NCBI GenBank assembly: GCA_018398575.1
Contig: JAGTXZ010000020.1
Span: forward strand, 186,001 to 250,000
DNA from: Ampelomyces quisqualis
Taxonomy: Eukaryota; Ascomycota; Dothideomycetes; Pleosporales; Phaeosphaeriaceae
Length of the DNA: 64,000 nucleotides
Direction of reading: 5' to 3'
The notes below the pieces were generated by a model that made no database searches, had not been told where the DNA came from, and worked only from the letters and a program-made list of their open reading frames with translations. Positions 33,961-46,049 of the stretch are shown here, in pieces (position 1 is the stretch's first letter; every line of letters starts with the position of its first letter). The translations under genes were made by a program, and so were the position numbers.

Positions 33961-35127
33961 ATACCTCCTACTATATATATATATAGATATATATAGATTT
34001 CTAAATATATATTAAATCTTAAAGGGGTAGAAACACGTTAAGAATATTAAGGAACTAATATTTATTACATTTATTTATTATATAGGCAGACGTAGTATAA
34101 CTTTATTTCTTAAATATAGTAAGCCTATAGCTTCTGCAATATCTATATACACTAAGCTAAAAAATTAAACTTCTTGTAGTACCTAAGAGCTAGCCGCACA
34201 TCCTTATACTGTATAGTAACTCTCTTTACATAAATTGCGTTAATGTTAGTATCTATAATAAATTAGTGTTTTGCAACAAAATAGGAAAATTTACTATACC
34301 TTTAAAAAAGCTAACTAGAAAAGCCTTAGTAGCTTCTTAAAGTGCCTTAATAGCTAATTGCTAAAAGTAGACGTAGGGCATCCTTTTGCATTGCTTACTA
34401 GCAATTTTGTAGACAACTTGCTAGAACAGTAGCTTGCAGATAAGAAGCTTAGTAGTCTTCTAGTAGCAGCAGATTTTACGCAAAGCTACAGCTGCACTTA
34501 GTTAGTATAGAAGCGTAATAAAGAAACGTAATAACTTACTGCTAGGCTTAAAGTAGATTTTTTTTTTAACTCCTGCCTTTCTAGTAGTAGAAGTAGGGCT
34601 TTTCCTAGCAGACTTTCTAGCAAAGTCTTTAGCAACCTCTACGCTACTAGTAACTGCGTTGTTAACCTTTGCTTTGCGTTTGCAAGAGGCTATTATAGTA
34701 GTGTTGTAGGTTGTAGAGTTGCTGCTGTAATATTTTTGGTGTTTTAGCCCTCTTGTAAATAAGCAGTAAGGCAGGCTTAGTGTAGGAAATTACCTCTTAG
34801 CGTAATAATTCTGATCTTAAACTAGTAGCACAGCTAATTAGTTAAAAACGTAATAAAAAAACGTGTTAACTTACAGTCCTACCTAGAATTAGCTGCTAGT
34901 TCTACCTAGCTACAAATTAAAAATAAAGAGTAAGGTTTTGTAAAGTTAATTTTGTATAGGTAAAGTAGCAAAAGGCAGTAAGCGCAGGCTGTAAGGCAGA
35001 AAACTACGCTAGCAGCTAACGCAACGCATAGACTAACTCTACCTGTTTCCTAGGTGGTAGGCTACTAAAAAAAAACACTAGAACTATACGCTTATATTAG
35101 CTACGCGCTTTATTGCATTGCTTTATT

Positions 35128-36315
35128 ATGCTTAACACTATAGAATTAATTAAATCTAAGGAAATTAACGTTATTAATTAGCTAGAGGGCTTTCTGCTAC
35201 CTCTCCTAGTTAAAATCCTACTACATTTTAAAGAAGAGAAGTAGGCTAAACTTACTAAGGTAAAGGCAATAAATTTTTGTTGTTAATTGTATTAATATGT
35301 CTAGGGTTTTGCTTCTAGAGATAATAAAATCAGCTATATTCTTAATTCTTGTAGTAGTAATACTCTAAAGCAAGGCCGCCTAACAAATTTCTAGGTCTAC
35401 CTTAGCATACATCTTAGCAGTAGCGCTATGCAATTAAGGGAGCTAGCTGCTATTGCAAAGGCTAAGTCCTTAGATTAATTAGCTAAGTACTAGCTTAAGA
35501 AGAAGATTAAGAAGAGCGTTAGGTATAAGGCGTTGTCTCTAAGGCAGCAGAATAAGAAGCTTAAGAATAAGCTTAAGGCCCTAGCAGCAAAGCGCTTTGC
35601 TAGCAAGTAGTTAGGTAAGTTATTACACTTTTTTATTATATATATTTTACTTATATTGCATAGCTAAGTAGTTAACAACCTTTATTTCCTAAGTTAAAAA
35701 AAAAATAGGAGGTTATTTAAATTAAGATTAACATGCGCGCCTATAATTTTGCTATAGAGAAGTCTGCTTTAGCGCTAGCAGACTCTTAAAAAAAGCTAAC
35801 AATATGTTAAGCTTATACCTAAATATATAGAGCTAGTAGGGCTCTAGAAAAGATTATTTAGAAGGAGTACACTTGTAGGCTGTACCTTCTTAAGACTAAT
35901 AGCTTTAAGACACCTTAGCTTAAGGCTGAATAGCTTAAGTTTTGTAATAAGCTAACGCTAGAGAAATAGGCTCTAGTAACAGATTAGAATTAGCAGTAAG
36001 TTTATTACACTTCTTTATTATATACTTACACTAACCTAACTTATAGGAGGCGTAAACTAACACCTCCTCTAGAGTTTACTTCTAACCTAGTGCTTTATAG
36101 CAATAGGCTATATGTTAAAGGACGTAATAAGACTAAGTGTAAGGAAGAAGTAAAAGATTCTGGCAAGAAGCTAGAGGCCTATTTTAAGACTCTGCCTAAT
36201 GTTTATAAAGACAATAAGGATAGTAATCTGTATAATAAGAATAGTTAGCGTAAAGATAAGAAGGCTAGAGATCTAAGCAACAGTACTTAGAAGAGGTTTT
36301 TAGACCTAGAGTAAC
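35128..36315 (+). pseudogene. upstream ORF of the hAT with two or three introns, unknown
   Basis: From ATG at 35128 a frame reads MLNTIELIKSKEINVINQL and ends its first exon in a Lys/Ala/Arg-rich stretch (KKLKNKLKALAAKRFASK) before gtaagt at 35615. Candidate introns are 35615-35663 (49 bp) and 35996-36046 (51 bp, with ctaac). A third candidate starts at gtaaag near 35260. Nine or so TAG/TAA codons interrupt the first exon. It could be the 5' part of the transposase gene or a separate protein. No domain was recognised. Confidence 0.45.
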
Positions 36316-36879
36316 ATGTAATTAGCTTTGCTGTATATTACTGCCTAATACAGCCTGTTTATTAATGCCTATTATAGTTAAGTGCTAAAAAATTTGCCTC
36401 TATACTAACCTTATCTAATTTTATATATTTAGCCCTAATATTTACCCCTAAATAAACTAGGAAATAGTGTTCTAGGCAGAACTGCCTCTCTACTCTACTA
36501 TCTAATTTTAAAATACTTGAAACTCTATACTTGTTAGATTTGTCTAACTACCTGCTGTTACTCTTTTTCTTGAAACCTACTAATTAGTTATTACGTTTTT
36601 TTATTACAGCTATAGAGGCAAGTAACCTACTGCTAACACCTAATAATTTATATCTTAGCGTGCCTAAAATACTACACAAATTTATACAAGACGCTCTTTA
36701 AATCCTAAAATCTAGCCTTTAGAGAACAATCTATATCCTGAAACGCCTAATTTACTACACTAATTATCGCTAAAACAACGCTAAGGCTATTAGAGCATAG
36801 GATGCCTAGTAGCAGAACACTTTATAGGCCTAGGATTAAACCTATGCATAACCTTAATAGAACGCAGCCTAACGCTTAG

Positions 36880-39340
36880 CGCATGTATAGACCTAGTTTA
36901 GAGAGTGCGCCTATATACACACTAGCTAGCTACATGTATATTACTTAAACTGTAAGCAAGTACTTTAACACCTAACTAATTACTATATTAGTATAAAACA
37001 CCTCTTTAACTACCTTAAGTTACATAAGTGCAAGGGTGTTACTAAGTCTGTTTATCTAAGGCTACTTTTTCTACTATCTACGCTACAAAATAGATCCTTA
37101 CGCCAACTATTTACTACCTAGGGATTTAAGAAGGAAATAGTACGCGTGCTTCTTAATAGTTACTAGTTGTTTTAAACCTTAGAGCAACCTTTATTCTATT
37201 GCTTTGTTTAATTTCTTTAACTAGGCACAATTATCTCTTTCTAGTACAAGTTCTCCCTAATACTTTAAAACTAATATAAGCAGGTAGCTTAATACCTTCT
37301 CTACAACCTAGGCAGAACAACAAAAATGTCTATTGCCCTAGACGCCTAGTCTGCTGCAAACTACCTTAGCTTTCTAGCTATTAAAGCCTACTACATTAAT
37401 GTTAGCTAGCAAATAAGAGAGGTCTTATTAGATTTTATCCTATTATAAGGGCGCTACACTAGAGTTTTAATAGCAGCTAATCTAATGCATGTGCTTAAAA
37501 AAACTAACACTATAAAGAGACTTTTAGCTATTACTTGCGACAATGCCTTAAACAATAGGACCCTTACTAGAAGCCTTAAAAGCTATCTTGCTAACAAGGG
37601 CATTAAATAGAGTGTAAAGAAAAACACTATCCTGTGCCTTACTTATATTATCAACCTTGTAGTCTAGGATATTATATTACACCTAAGGCTAACAGCCTTA
37701 CCTAAAATAAAAGGAGCTAAGCAGCTTTAACGTCGCTATGTTTATTAAATTAATAATACAATATTAGTGCTAAACTTACTTTGCAAGGTATGTAAAGTCC
37801 TTTATTACAGTTCTTTATTACGCGCTTACTACTCCTAGATCTAGGCAATCTGCATTGCAATCAATTTGTTACCCTAACAATTTAAATAATTCTTAAAAGT
37901 ATAGTCTAATATACCTATAAATTAACGCCTTTGTGTAATACAAGATATAAAAACTAGATAGAACTTAACATATAATATATGTAAGCAAGCCTGCTAACTA
38001 GCCCCCTATATTAATAATTGGCTTGAGAAGGAAATTACACTTAGCTAATCAATCCCAAGTAGTAATAGCAACAGCTAGGACAACAATTTAGTAGCTAATT
38101 TCAAGGACCTAAAAAGACTTTAACTAGCTCTAGCTAAATAGTCGCACCTAAGGGCTATAACCCGCATGCTAGTAAACTTTAAAATAGCTACTAACAAAAT
38201 TAGTAAAAATAATACACTACAGGCGCCTTATATATAGATTATATACAATAGGCTTTTTAACTTCCTAGATTAGATAACTACTAAGCTATTAAATAAGGAA
38301 GACAAGAGCAGTTATTAAGAGGAGTAGCCTACTATTATTAGGGCTGCAGCAGAGAAAGGCAAGAAGAAATTGTTAAAGTACTATTTACGCATAGATAAAG
38401 AGCAAGGATACCTGTACAATACAGCTACTATTCTTAATCCAAGTCAAAAGCTTTCTGCGTATAAAGTAAGTTTTTTTTTATTATATATGTTTATCACGCT
38501 GTTAACTGTTACACGCAGAAGGATAAGTAGAAATCTAATTTCAAACGCATATATTAGCGTTAGTTCTTAGAGTATATAAGCTAATATAACAATTAACCTA
38601 TATAACTCTATAGGGACTATACTCTAGTCTGCCCTGCTCAGCCTTACTAATCCCTTAAAAATTAGTAGTTTAGGAGGCCCTCTAAACTTATAGTATAGTT
38701 AAGTAGAGCAGGTTCTAAGTTGCACAAAGAACTAAACCTAGGTATTAGGCTAGTCTGTGCAGAGGCCCTTTGCTACCTAAGTACTCCTCTAATAACTAAG
38801 AATAAGGAGGGGAATCTAACAGGTATGCTAGCATAGTAGCAGGCTAACGCAGAAACCTACCTACTTCTAGCCTAGGTAGCAATAGATGTGCTAGCTATTT
38901 AGCTTGCAGAGGTTAGAGTAGAGCGTTCTTTTAATACTGCAAGAGATATAATAGGAGATTCAAGGCATAGACTTAAAGCTAAGATAATTTAGACAATTAT
39001 AGTTGTTAAACACGCAATTACGCATAAGGACAACTTTCTTAGCCTACCTAAACTGTAATTACTAACTCTAACACGTTAACTAAGTGCTAAAACAGTTTAG
39101 GAACTATACAAGATTTAGGAACCAGATCCTTATTCTAGCCCTGTTAACACTAGAATAAGGCGCTTTGCAGATCTAACAAGTAATAAAGAGGATAGTAGTA
39201 AGAGTAAAGGCAGTAATAGAATAGATTTTGTAACCTCTTCTTCAGGTGCCTATTTAGAGACTCCTGTGCGTAACGTGCCTAAGTAGCAGCTACAAAGAAA
39301 GAGATTAAAGCTCTTACGCTACCTTAACTAGTTAGCGTAA
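36880..39340 (+). pseudogene. hAT transposase, one intron
   Basis: Moves the element by cut and paste. The N-terminus shows a possible BED-type finger near 36960-37030 (C ... H-x3-Y-x-K-L-H). The catalytic region has SIALDA (about 37330; first Asp) and ITCDNALNN (about 37530; second Asp). CLTYIINLVVQD follows at about 37640 (canonical C-x2-H, His now Tyr). After an open stretch of 66 codons from 38370 (KEQGYLYNTATILNPSQKL), an intron lies at 38466-38518. The C-terminus has the dimerisation motif AEVRVERSFNTARDIIGDSR (about 38908-38967) with the third catalytic residue Glu. Stop TAA at 39338-39340. Only RIP-type stops break it. Confidence 0.85.
38466..38518 (+). other. spliceosomal intron in the hAT transposase
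   Basis: 53 bp, AA|gtaagt ... gttaactg ... acgcag|AA, phase 0. Reading on after splicing continues KDKxKSNFKRIY in frame. Its 5' part (gtaagt, T run, ttattatatat) resembles the introns at 35615 and 35996 in the same element. Confidence 0.8.
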
Positions 39341-39549
39341 TAAAGAATTGTAATAAAAGCTTGCTAGGCAATTCAACACTACTAATTTTAAAAATTGTGT
39401 TTCTATACTAAGATTCAGTTTTTATGCACTAATTTAAAGAGATGTTACTTTAGTAACGTCTCTAATTTTAAGATTATTCCTTTAGTAAGCTAATTTCTCT
39501 TGCCCTACTATATACTAAAGTAATATACTATTTTAGAGGTTATAGTAAA

Positions 39550-39747
39550 GGGCGTTGCATAAGTATAACCTAACAGTAGGTAGCTTAACCTAACTACGAA
39601 CCTAACCTATACCTAGTACCTGTGCAACCTAACCCTAACCTATACCCTAGCCCTACTATAACCTAACTCCTACCCTACCCCCTACGCTGTTAACCTCTAC
39701 CTACTTTCTACCTAAAGGAGAGTACCTCCTACCTATTTACTAGCGTA
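39550..39747 (+). repeat. right terminal and subterminal repeats of the hAT
   Basis: Dense tandem-like CCTAACC, AACCCTAACC and CCTATACC motifs (about 39565-39680) are followed by the inverted repeat ending CTATTTACTAGCGTA. The motif density is higher than at the left end, an asymmetry known for hAT termini. Confidence 0.65.
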
Positions 39748-39959
39748 GTCTAGCTACTAGAAGCCTACACATAAGGTTACAGAACTTAATACGCTAGTTA
39801 ATATCTGTAGCCTTTTCTAGCAGGTTGTAGCCAAGTAAGATTGTCTTAAGAAGCGCGTTACAACTCTTATAGACGCTGTTTATTAGGTTAAGAAGCACGT
39901 AAGTTTTTACCCCTCCTTATAGTCTGTATAACATTCTAGTAATATTTTTCTTTAGACTT

Positions 39960-41030
39960 ATAAAGTAATGTACTAAATTGCTAACTTAGGTTTCTAGATA
40001 AGCTAGGCTAATATTCTGCTCTAAGATAGTAACGCAGTTATCTATTACCTTAACACAATAGGTTTCTAGGCTTAGAGTGTTTAGCCTTACTCTTCTAAGA
40101 ATACTATCTTTACTTTTAACAAATTACTTACGCTTAAGCGTAAAGCTATTTCTTAAGTTAATGCTAATTGTAAGAGTAGCTGCCTTAATTTGTAGTATTC
40201 TTTAGCGTAGCGTATCTATAGTATTATAGTAAGTAGTATTTTTGTAGTAATAGAATATTCTACTATAGCAACTATTTCCTATTTTCTTGTTGTAACTAAC
40301 CTTTCTCTTTATACTGCTGCATTTTGCTATTTGCTAGAATATCTAAGTCTATACCTGCAATTTCTCCTAGAGTTCTTTTAACGTTATATCTCTTTCCTGC
40401 TTTATTCTGTCTAGTCTCTCTCTATCTAGCTTAGTCTAGCCCTTAAATTCTAGCGTTCTTTAGCTAACTTCTCTATCTTACTCTATGTCTAAGCTAGAGT
40501 TATAGTCTAACTCCTAGTAGAATAGCTGTAGTAGTAGCTAACTTACTACTTTTTCTTCTAGTAATTTGCTTTATTATAGATTGCCTTCTTATACATTGCC
40601 TATTTCTAAAGGCTTTTAGTACTATTCTTCTTTAAGTTAAGCCTAGGACTATAGCAGTAACTATTATCTACTTAGTTCTTTAACTTACCTTTGCTTAACC
40701 TTCTCTAAGAAGTATTCTAATAATAAATTCTTGTTCTAGTCTAGACTCTGCTCTTAGAGTCCTAGCGCAGGTCTAATTAAAGAAGTTACATTAGTGCTCT
40801 AGGTCTTCTAACGTCTAGAGTCTAGGCTTAGGTTAGAATCTAAATGTTTATAGAACATTTTCCTAGACTCTTATGTAGCTTACGCTTAACTCTCCTCTCT
40901 CTTCTCTCTCTTCTATCTACTTCTATAAGCAGTTTAGGCTGTCTGTTAGAGCCCTTTTTCTAAAAGCTCCTTAAGTATACTACTATTATCCTTGTTTTCT
41001 GCTTGCGTTCTGTCTAGCTATTGCTGCAAG
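39960..41030 (-). pseudogene. C-terminal extension of Gypsy-2 pol, coiled-coil-rich
   Basis: Directly after the chromodomain the minus strand stays readable for about 1 kb. It has Glu/Lys/Gln-rich heptad-like stretches (ALQQQLDRTQAENKDNS, ITLKELQEKLQVQTQIF) and then a Ser/Asn/Lys-rich part. It could be a tail fused to integrase or a separate sense ORF. No family was recognised, and the left end overlaps the doubtful end of the antisense frame. Confidence 0.4.
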
Positions 41031-41039
41031 GCTGCAGTG

Positions 41040-44000
41040 TCCTCTACGTTCTCTCTAAGTTCCTATATAGGTTCTGCATAACTAGCCTATTTAACTAAGT
41101 ACTAAATTTGCGTTCTATAGCCTTATCTCCTTTAGCAGTCTACTATAATTTCTTTAATCTAGTACTCTTTACTATTAGCGTTGCTGCAGTTAATTACTGC
41201 ATCTAGTTGCTAGTTATTAGACTTTTAATACAAGAGTAAGTTCCTACTATTAGGTTTTAAGCAGTCTATATAGAACCTTAGATATACTCTAGGTAAGGTG
41301 CTTAGTTCTACTACATATAGGAAAATAACTCTTGTAATAGTATATTTCCTATTCTTCTAATCTAGCTTCTTTAAAGGCTACTTATTAGACATAAAAGCTC
41401 TATATTATAGCTAAACTTTATCTCTTACTCTATATTCTAGAGATTCTTGTTAATAGTAGTTAGCTTGTTATTTCTGTTCTTGTTATGCCTCTGCTATCCT
41501 TACTTATACGTAGCTAACAGTATTCTTAAACTTATCTACTAGAGCCTTTACTACAGTTATTTTATCCTTTCTAGCTTTCCTTTAACTATAGAAGTTCTAA
41601 ATTTTACTTGTCTAGAGTAGGTCTGTGTTGTAGCTATGCTGTAGGAAGAATAGGCTTATGCTAGTAGAAGCTAAGTTTCTGCCAGTAATAGCTATTTAAG
41701 CTACTAGGCACAAAGAGGCCTAGTTAGTCTAGTCCTAGTTTACAAAGGCCTATAGGTAAGCCTCTACTATACTATTTATTCTTTTTGTAGCCCTGTTACT
41801 TTGTAGGTAGTAAGCAGTAGATATCTATCTCTAAATTCCTAGATCTCTGCACAGCGTCTCCTAGAATTAGCTAGTAAATTATAACTCTTTGTCTAAGATA
41901 ATAGCATTAGAGAGCTAGTAGTACGCTATAACCTTTTTAAGAAACGCTATTGCTATAGTCTACACTTTAAGATTAGAGAGTAGTGCTAGGACTAAATCCT
42001 TACTTAGCCTATCTGTTACAACTATTAAGTAGCGCATACCCTAGCTCTATAGGAGTCTAATAATAAAGTCTATAGACAATTCTTTCTAAATTTAGTGTAG
42101 AAGTAAGAGTAGTTAGAGTAGTCCCTGTTTTAGTTCTCTCTACAGTTTAGTTTAGCTGCATGTTATATAGTTTTATATATACTACCTAATACTTAATAAC
42201 ATACTAGGCTAGAAGTAATCCTAGGCAAGTATAGCGTAGGTATTTTCTCTTTCTAGGTGTCTAGCAAGTAGAGAGTTGTAGCAGTTGCTAATAATCTTAG
42301 TTCTTAGTACTTTGTTATAGGGTAACTATTTCTACCCTTAATAGAGTAGCTAATTATAGTTATCTAACGTATACTCTACAAGAGATACTTTAAGGCTAAG
42401 TTTAGGGGGAAATTTCCTTTGTTCTAGTTAGATAGCTTCTTGTGCCTTTATATAGGCTTTGTTATTAAGAGTTACTAAGTCCTATATCTGTTTAAGGTTA
42501 TATTAGGCTAGGTCTTCTTCTAACAGACTAGGAAGCTACTTCTATCTCTTCTAACCTAGAGGACGTCCTGTCTTTTTTCTAGGAGCGTCTGCTCTACTAT
42601 TATCTTTGTCTACAAGCACGTTTTTAGAGTTCTTTACCTACTAGCCTTACTTAGAGTGCCTGTCGCTTCGCGCTCCTTGTAGGTTCTAGACACTAAGAAA
42701 TTAGGTGCCCTTTTTATTAGCTGCTCTATTAGATTTATAGGCAGAGACTAAGAGTTAAAACGTTTGTAATTGTAATTGTTTATTAGCTCTGCTTTGTAGA
42801 AGGTCTTGTTCCTTTCTTAACAGAGCATTAGCCCTACTATTTACACTACTAGGTTAATATTAGAAGGTTATATTAAAGAGGCTAAGAAACCTTACCTATT
42901 ATATGTACTGCTCTATTAACAGGCGCGTTATTGCGAAGTACTCTAAGTTCTTATAGTTAGTTAACACAGTAAAGTGTTCTACGCGTTAGAGCTTAGTTTT
43001 CTATTACTTAAGGCACTTAATTACTACTAACAGCTTCTTATTGTGTATAGTGTAGTTAACCTCAGCTGCATTGTTCTTAGAGGAGTAGTAGGCTACTACT
43101 TAGAGTAGTCTATCTCTTCTATACTAGAATAGTACTCTACCTGTTAACTATCCTAAAGTAATGCATTTAACTATAGTCTTAAGGTCTACGTTAAAGTTTG
43201 CTAACAATAGTTCTGCAATAAAAGCCTTCTTAAGCTTTTAGAACGCAGATTACTACTCTATCTCTTATTTAAAGTTTACGTTCTTTTTAGTAAGTTATAT
43301 AAGAAGTGCAGCTAGTTCTAAGAAGTTCTTAATAAACTAATAGTAGAAGTTAGTAAATCTAATAAAGCTACATACTCTCTTTACAGTTTTTAGTAGCTTC
43401 TAAGACTTAATAGCTTTAACCTTTTTAGAGTCTATACTTATTCCTTTTCTAGCTTTAATAATAAACCTAAGGTATTTTATCTTCTTTACTCTAAACTTAC
43501 TCTTTCCTATGTTAAGATGCAGTTCTACAGTACTAAGCTTTTGTACTACCTGTTTTACTTTCTCTTTATAGTCTAATTTAAAACTGCTAGTATAGATAAG
43601 CATATTGTTAATGTAGGCAGAGCAGAAGTTATTAAGGTGTTCTTAGAGAGTCTAGTTAATATAGCGCTAAAAGGTACTTAGAGCGTTTACAAGTTTAAAA
43701 GGTGTTACTAGCTACTTATATAGGCTAAAACGCGTCCAAAAGGCTGTTTTCTACTTGTTACCTTCTACTATCTTAATTTTGTAGAACGCCTAGATAACGT
43801 TAACTTTTGTAAACTACTTAGTCTCTAAGATCTAAGCTAGTATTTTATGTATAAGAGGTAGAAGGTACTAGTCTTTTCTTGTAATAGCATTTAGGGCACA
43901 ATAGTCTACGCAAAACTAGAGGCCTTTGCCTAGTTCTTTTGCAAATAGAATAGGCACTAAAGCGCTAGAACAACTTACTTAGATAAAACTTTTGTCTAAG

Positions 44001-44250
44001 TACAATATAAGTTTCTTGCGCAGTACTAGAAGTTTCTCCTAAGATATACTATAGAGTAGTCCCTAAAGAACTTCTGCTAGTTTCCTATCTTTCTCTATTA
44101 GTTCTATTAAGTAGTTAATAGAGGGTCCTTTCTACAGAAGCAAGAGGTTAGCCTCTGCCTATAAGAAGACTTTGTACTTGTTCTTTAAGTATTCTAAAAG
44201 TACTTCCCTAGGGTCTACAGTAACTTTTGTTTTTAGAGCTTTCTAGATGT
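41040..44250 (-). pseudogene. pol (RT, RNase H, integrase, chromodomain), Gypsy-2
   Basis: RT: QFCVDYCALNAITRKDQYLL and FTKVNVIQAFYKIKI, then the active site YINN at 43604-43615. It runs straight into an open stretch (43400-43603) starting MLIYTSSFKLDYKEKV, a genuine RT remnant. RNase H lies at about 43290-42850. Integrase core at about 42330-41480 has LSIDFIIRLLQSQGMRYLIV and VVTDRLSKD. The chromodomain is at about 41190-41040 (QYLVKQASYAEPIQELRENV, where Gln codons stand for Trp). The type is close to the Tf1/sushi-like chromoviruses common in fungi. Confidence 0.85.
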
Positions 44251-44399
44251 CTGCTAGAGATACTGCGTACAGGCAGATAGACTTATCTTTCTATACTCTA
44301 TTAATCTAGGCAGAGTATACTACTACTATAATGTTTTAAAGAGAGAAAGGTTTTCTTCCTTCTTAGCTCTTTACTCTAGTCTTTATAGAGTAGATATAC

Positions 44400-46030
44400 A
44401 CTAACTTTTTTGCTAAGGCTATAGTAACATTATACTAATCTATCTATAGGTAGCCTAGTATTAGGTTGTATTTGTTGTCTTCCTCTAACTTATAGGCCTA
44501 AATTGTTTCTTTATGCCCATCTATGTTAATCCTTATCTTAACCACTACGCTTATCTAGGTCTAGGCGCCTGCAATGCCTATAATCTCTCTTAGAGTTACT
44601 TTTATGCACTTTAACTTGTTTTTGTAGACAGGTTTTATTAAGGTAATAGTATAAGTAAGCTAACCTATATTAATTAATGTAGATGCAATTACTAATTTAT
44701 TAACAATTGTATGTATAGTAATAGGTTCCCTATCTAGCTATCTCCTTTAGAATTATTAAAATTTCTTTTTCTTCCTTAGTGTTAAATTACTACACTCTTG
44801 TCTGCGCCTTTAGGCAAGAATTACTTATTTTCTAAATTTATATCTTTAGAAGTACTTTTAACTTTGTTGTCTAGTGCTTTAGCTAAAGCAACCTTAACTA
44901 GCTTTATAGGTAGAGATAAGTTGCACTTGCTAGCGTAATATCTAGCTTTACTATAGCGCAGGCATAAGTTATTCTACCTCTTATAGGACCTCTCCTTCTT
45001 TATAGCCTATTTTGCTTTTTTCTTATTGTAAGAGGTCTTGTTAGGCCTCTCTAAGTAACTCTTTGTAGGTTCCTAGTCTATAGGTTTCTTAGCGTAGCTC
45101 TTTTTCTTTAAGTAGTTACTGCTAAGCTTAGCCTAGAACAAATTTTCTTTAATAACTACTACCTAGTTTATTAAGTTATAGATGCTCTACTCTACTTAGG
45201 TATCTACTAAGATTATTTAGTCCTGTAGGTTCTGCTATATAGTACACAGGTATTTTATTTTTAGGTTTACTTTATTATCTTCTTCTCTTGCGTTATAGGC
45301 TAGCCTTATAAATTCTGCGTTAAAGTTCTGTAAGGAAGTTTTGTTTTGCTAGATTGTTTAGAGCTTCCTTTAGGCCCTTTCTGCGTATAGTTTGTCTCTA
45401 AATTAGTTGTTAAGGAACTTCTATAGTTTAGAAGCAGTCCCTAATAGGTTCTAAGTTATCTAGAACAGGGCTATATTTGCGGCTGTTCCCTTAAGGCAGT
45501 TAAAGATATACTCTACTTGTAACTCTAAACCTGCACTGTTGTGCTCTAGTTTATACTTTATCTAGGTCTAGAATATATAGTACTCTCTCTAGTCTCTACT
45601 AAAAGCTTCTAGATCTAGAACTTTGTAGGTTTTTTAGATAGGTAGGTTTTCTAGGTAGCTAGGAGAGGTAGAAGAGGAAGACTGTGTTGTAAGTCTTACA
45701 ATTTGTTCCTGTAGTAATCTTACTAGCTCTGTTAGGTCTAGTCTAGGTTCTGCTAGTGCTTTTCCTTTGTCTACTTAGGATAGTCCTGCGTTGCTTAGTT
45801 CCTACTATGCTAACGCACTCTCTAGCCTGTTTAACAATAACTATTTCTTAATATGCTGTTCTTCTAGGTCTAGGTGTGTATAGTTAATTATTTAATCAAA
45901 CTCTAATTTAATTACTAACCTTAAAACGCCTGCGCGCCTTATCTAGATAGCTTCTGATATTATTTCTTAAACTATTATTAAGATAGTTACTTGTTCTATT
46001 ATAGAGGTTACTAAGAGCCCTTTAGCCTAG
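44400..46030 (-). pseudogene. gag and protease, Gypsy-2
   Basis: The knuckle at 44923-44964 reads CLRYSKARYYASKC, that is C-x2-Y-x4-Y-x4-C where the CCHC pattern expects Cys and His at the two Tyr positions. Capsid sequence lies to the right (to about 45950), protease to the left (about 44720-44430), with IDGHKETIQAYKLEED. Stops are RIP type. Confidence 0.65.
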
Positions 46031-46049
46031 TTAAGTAATCAAATTTAAT

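Larger units (their letters stand above)
33719..39747 (+). mobile_element. hAT-family DNA transposon (6.03 kb)
   Basis: Terminal inverted repeats TACAGTAGTAAATAGGTAGG (left) and TACGCTAGTAAATAGGTAGG (right, reversed) are flanked by a perfect 8-bp duplication gtctagct (33711-33718, 39748-39755), the length typical of hAT. Inside are an upstream ORF with introns and a transposase ending in the hAT dimerisation motif. Clusters of CCTAACC-like motifs lie near both ends. It inserted into Gypsy-2 within its antisense frame. Confidence 0.93.
33235..39935 (+). pseudogene. antisense accessory frame of Gypsy-2, split by the hAT
   Basis: From ATG at 33235 a plus-strand frame runs to 33718, is cut by the hAT and resumes in the same frame at 39756 once the element and one 8-bp duplication are removed. 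It starts MVSARLSQEARLQQ (Gln for TAG). A Cys-type cluster follows at 33467-33508, Y-x2-C-x6-Y-x-P-V, where both Tyr are probably Cys. The rest is a Leu/Lys-rich stretch likely to form coiled coil. Its end is unclear: the first stops after 39930 could also be Gln. The opposite strand also reads fairly openly here, so the call rests on frame continuity and similarity of position to Gypsy-3 and Gypsy-4. Confidence 0.5.

Noticed and set aside
39565..39680. Telomere-like CCCTAA motifs as an internal telomere or chromosome end
   Set aside because: Irregular, and confined to the ends of a hAT with clean TIRs and an 8-bp duplication; better seen as subterminal transposase sites.
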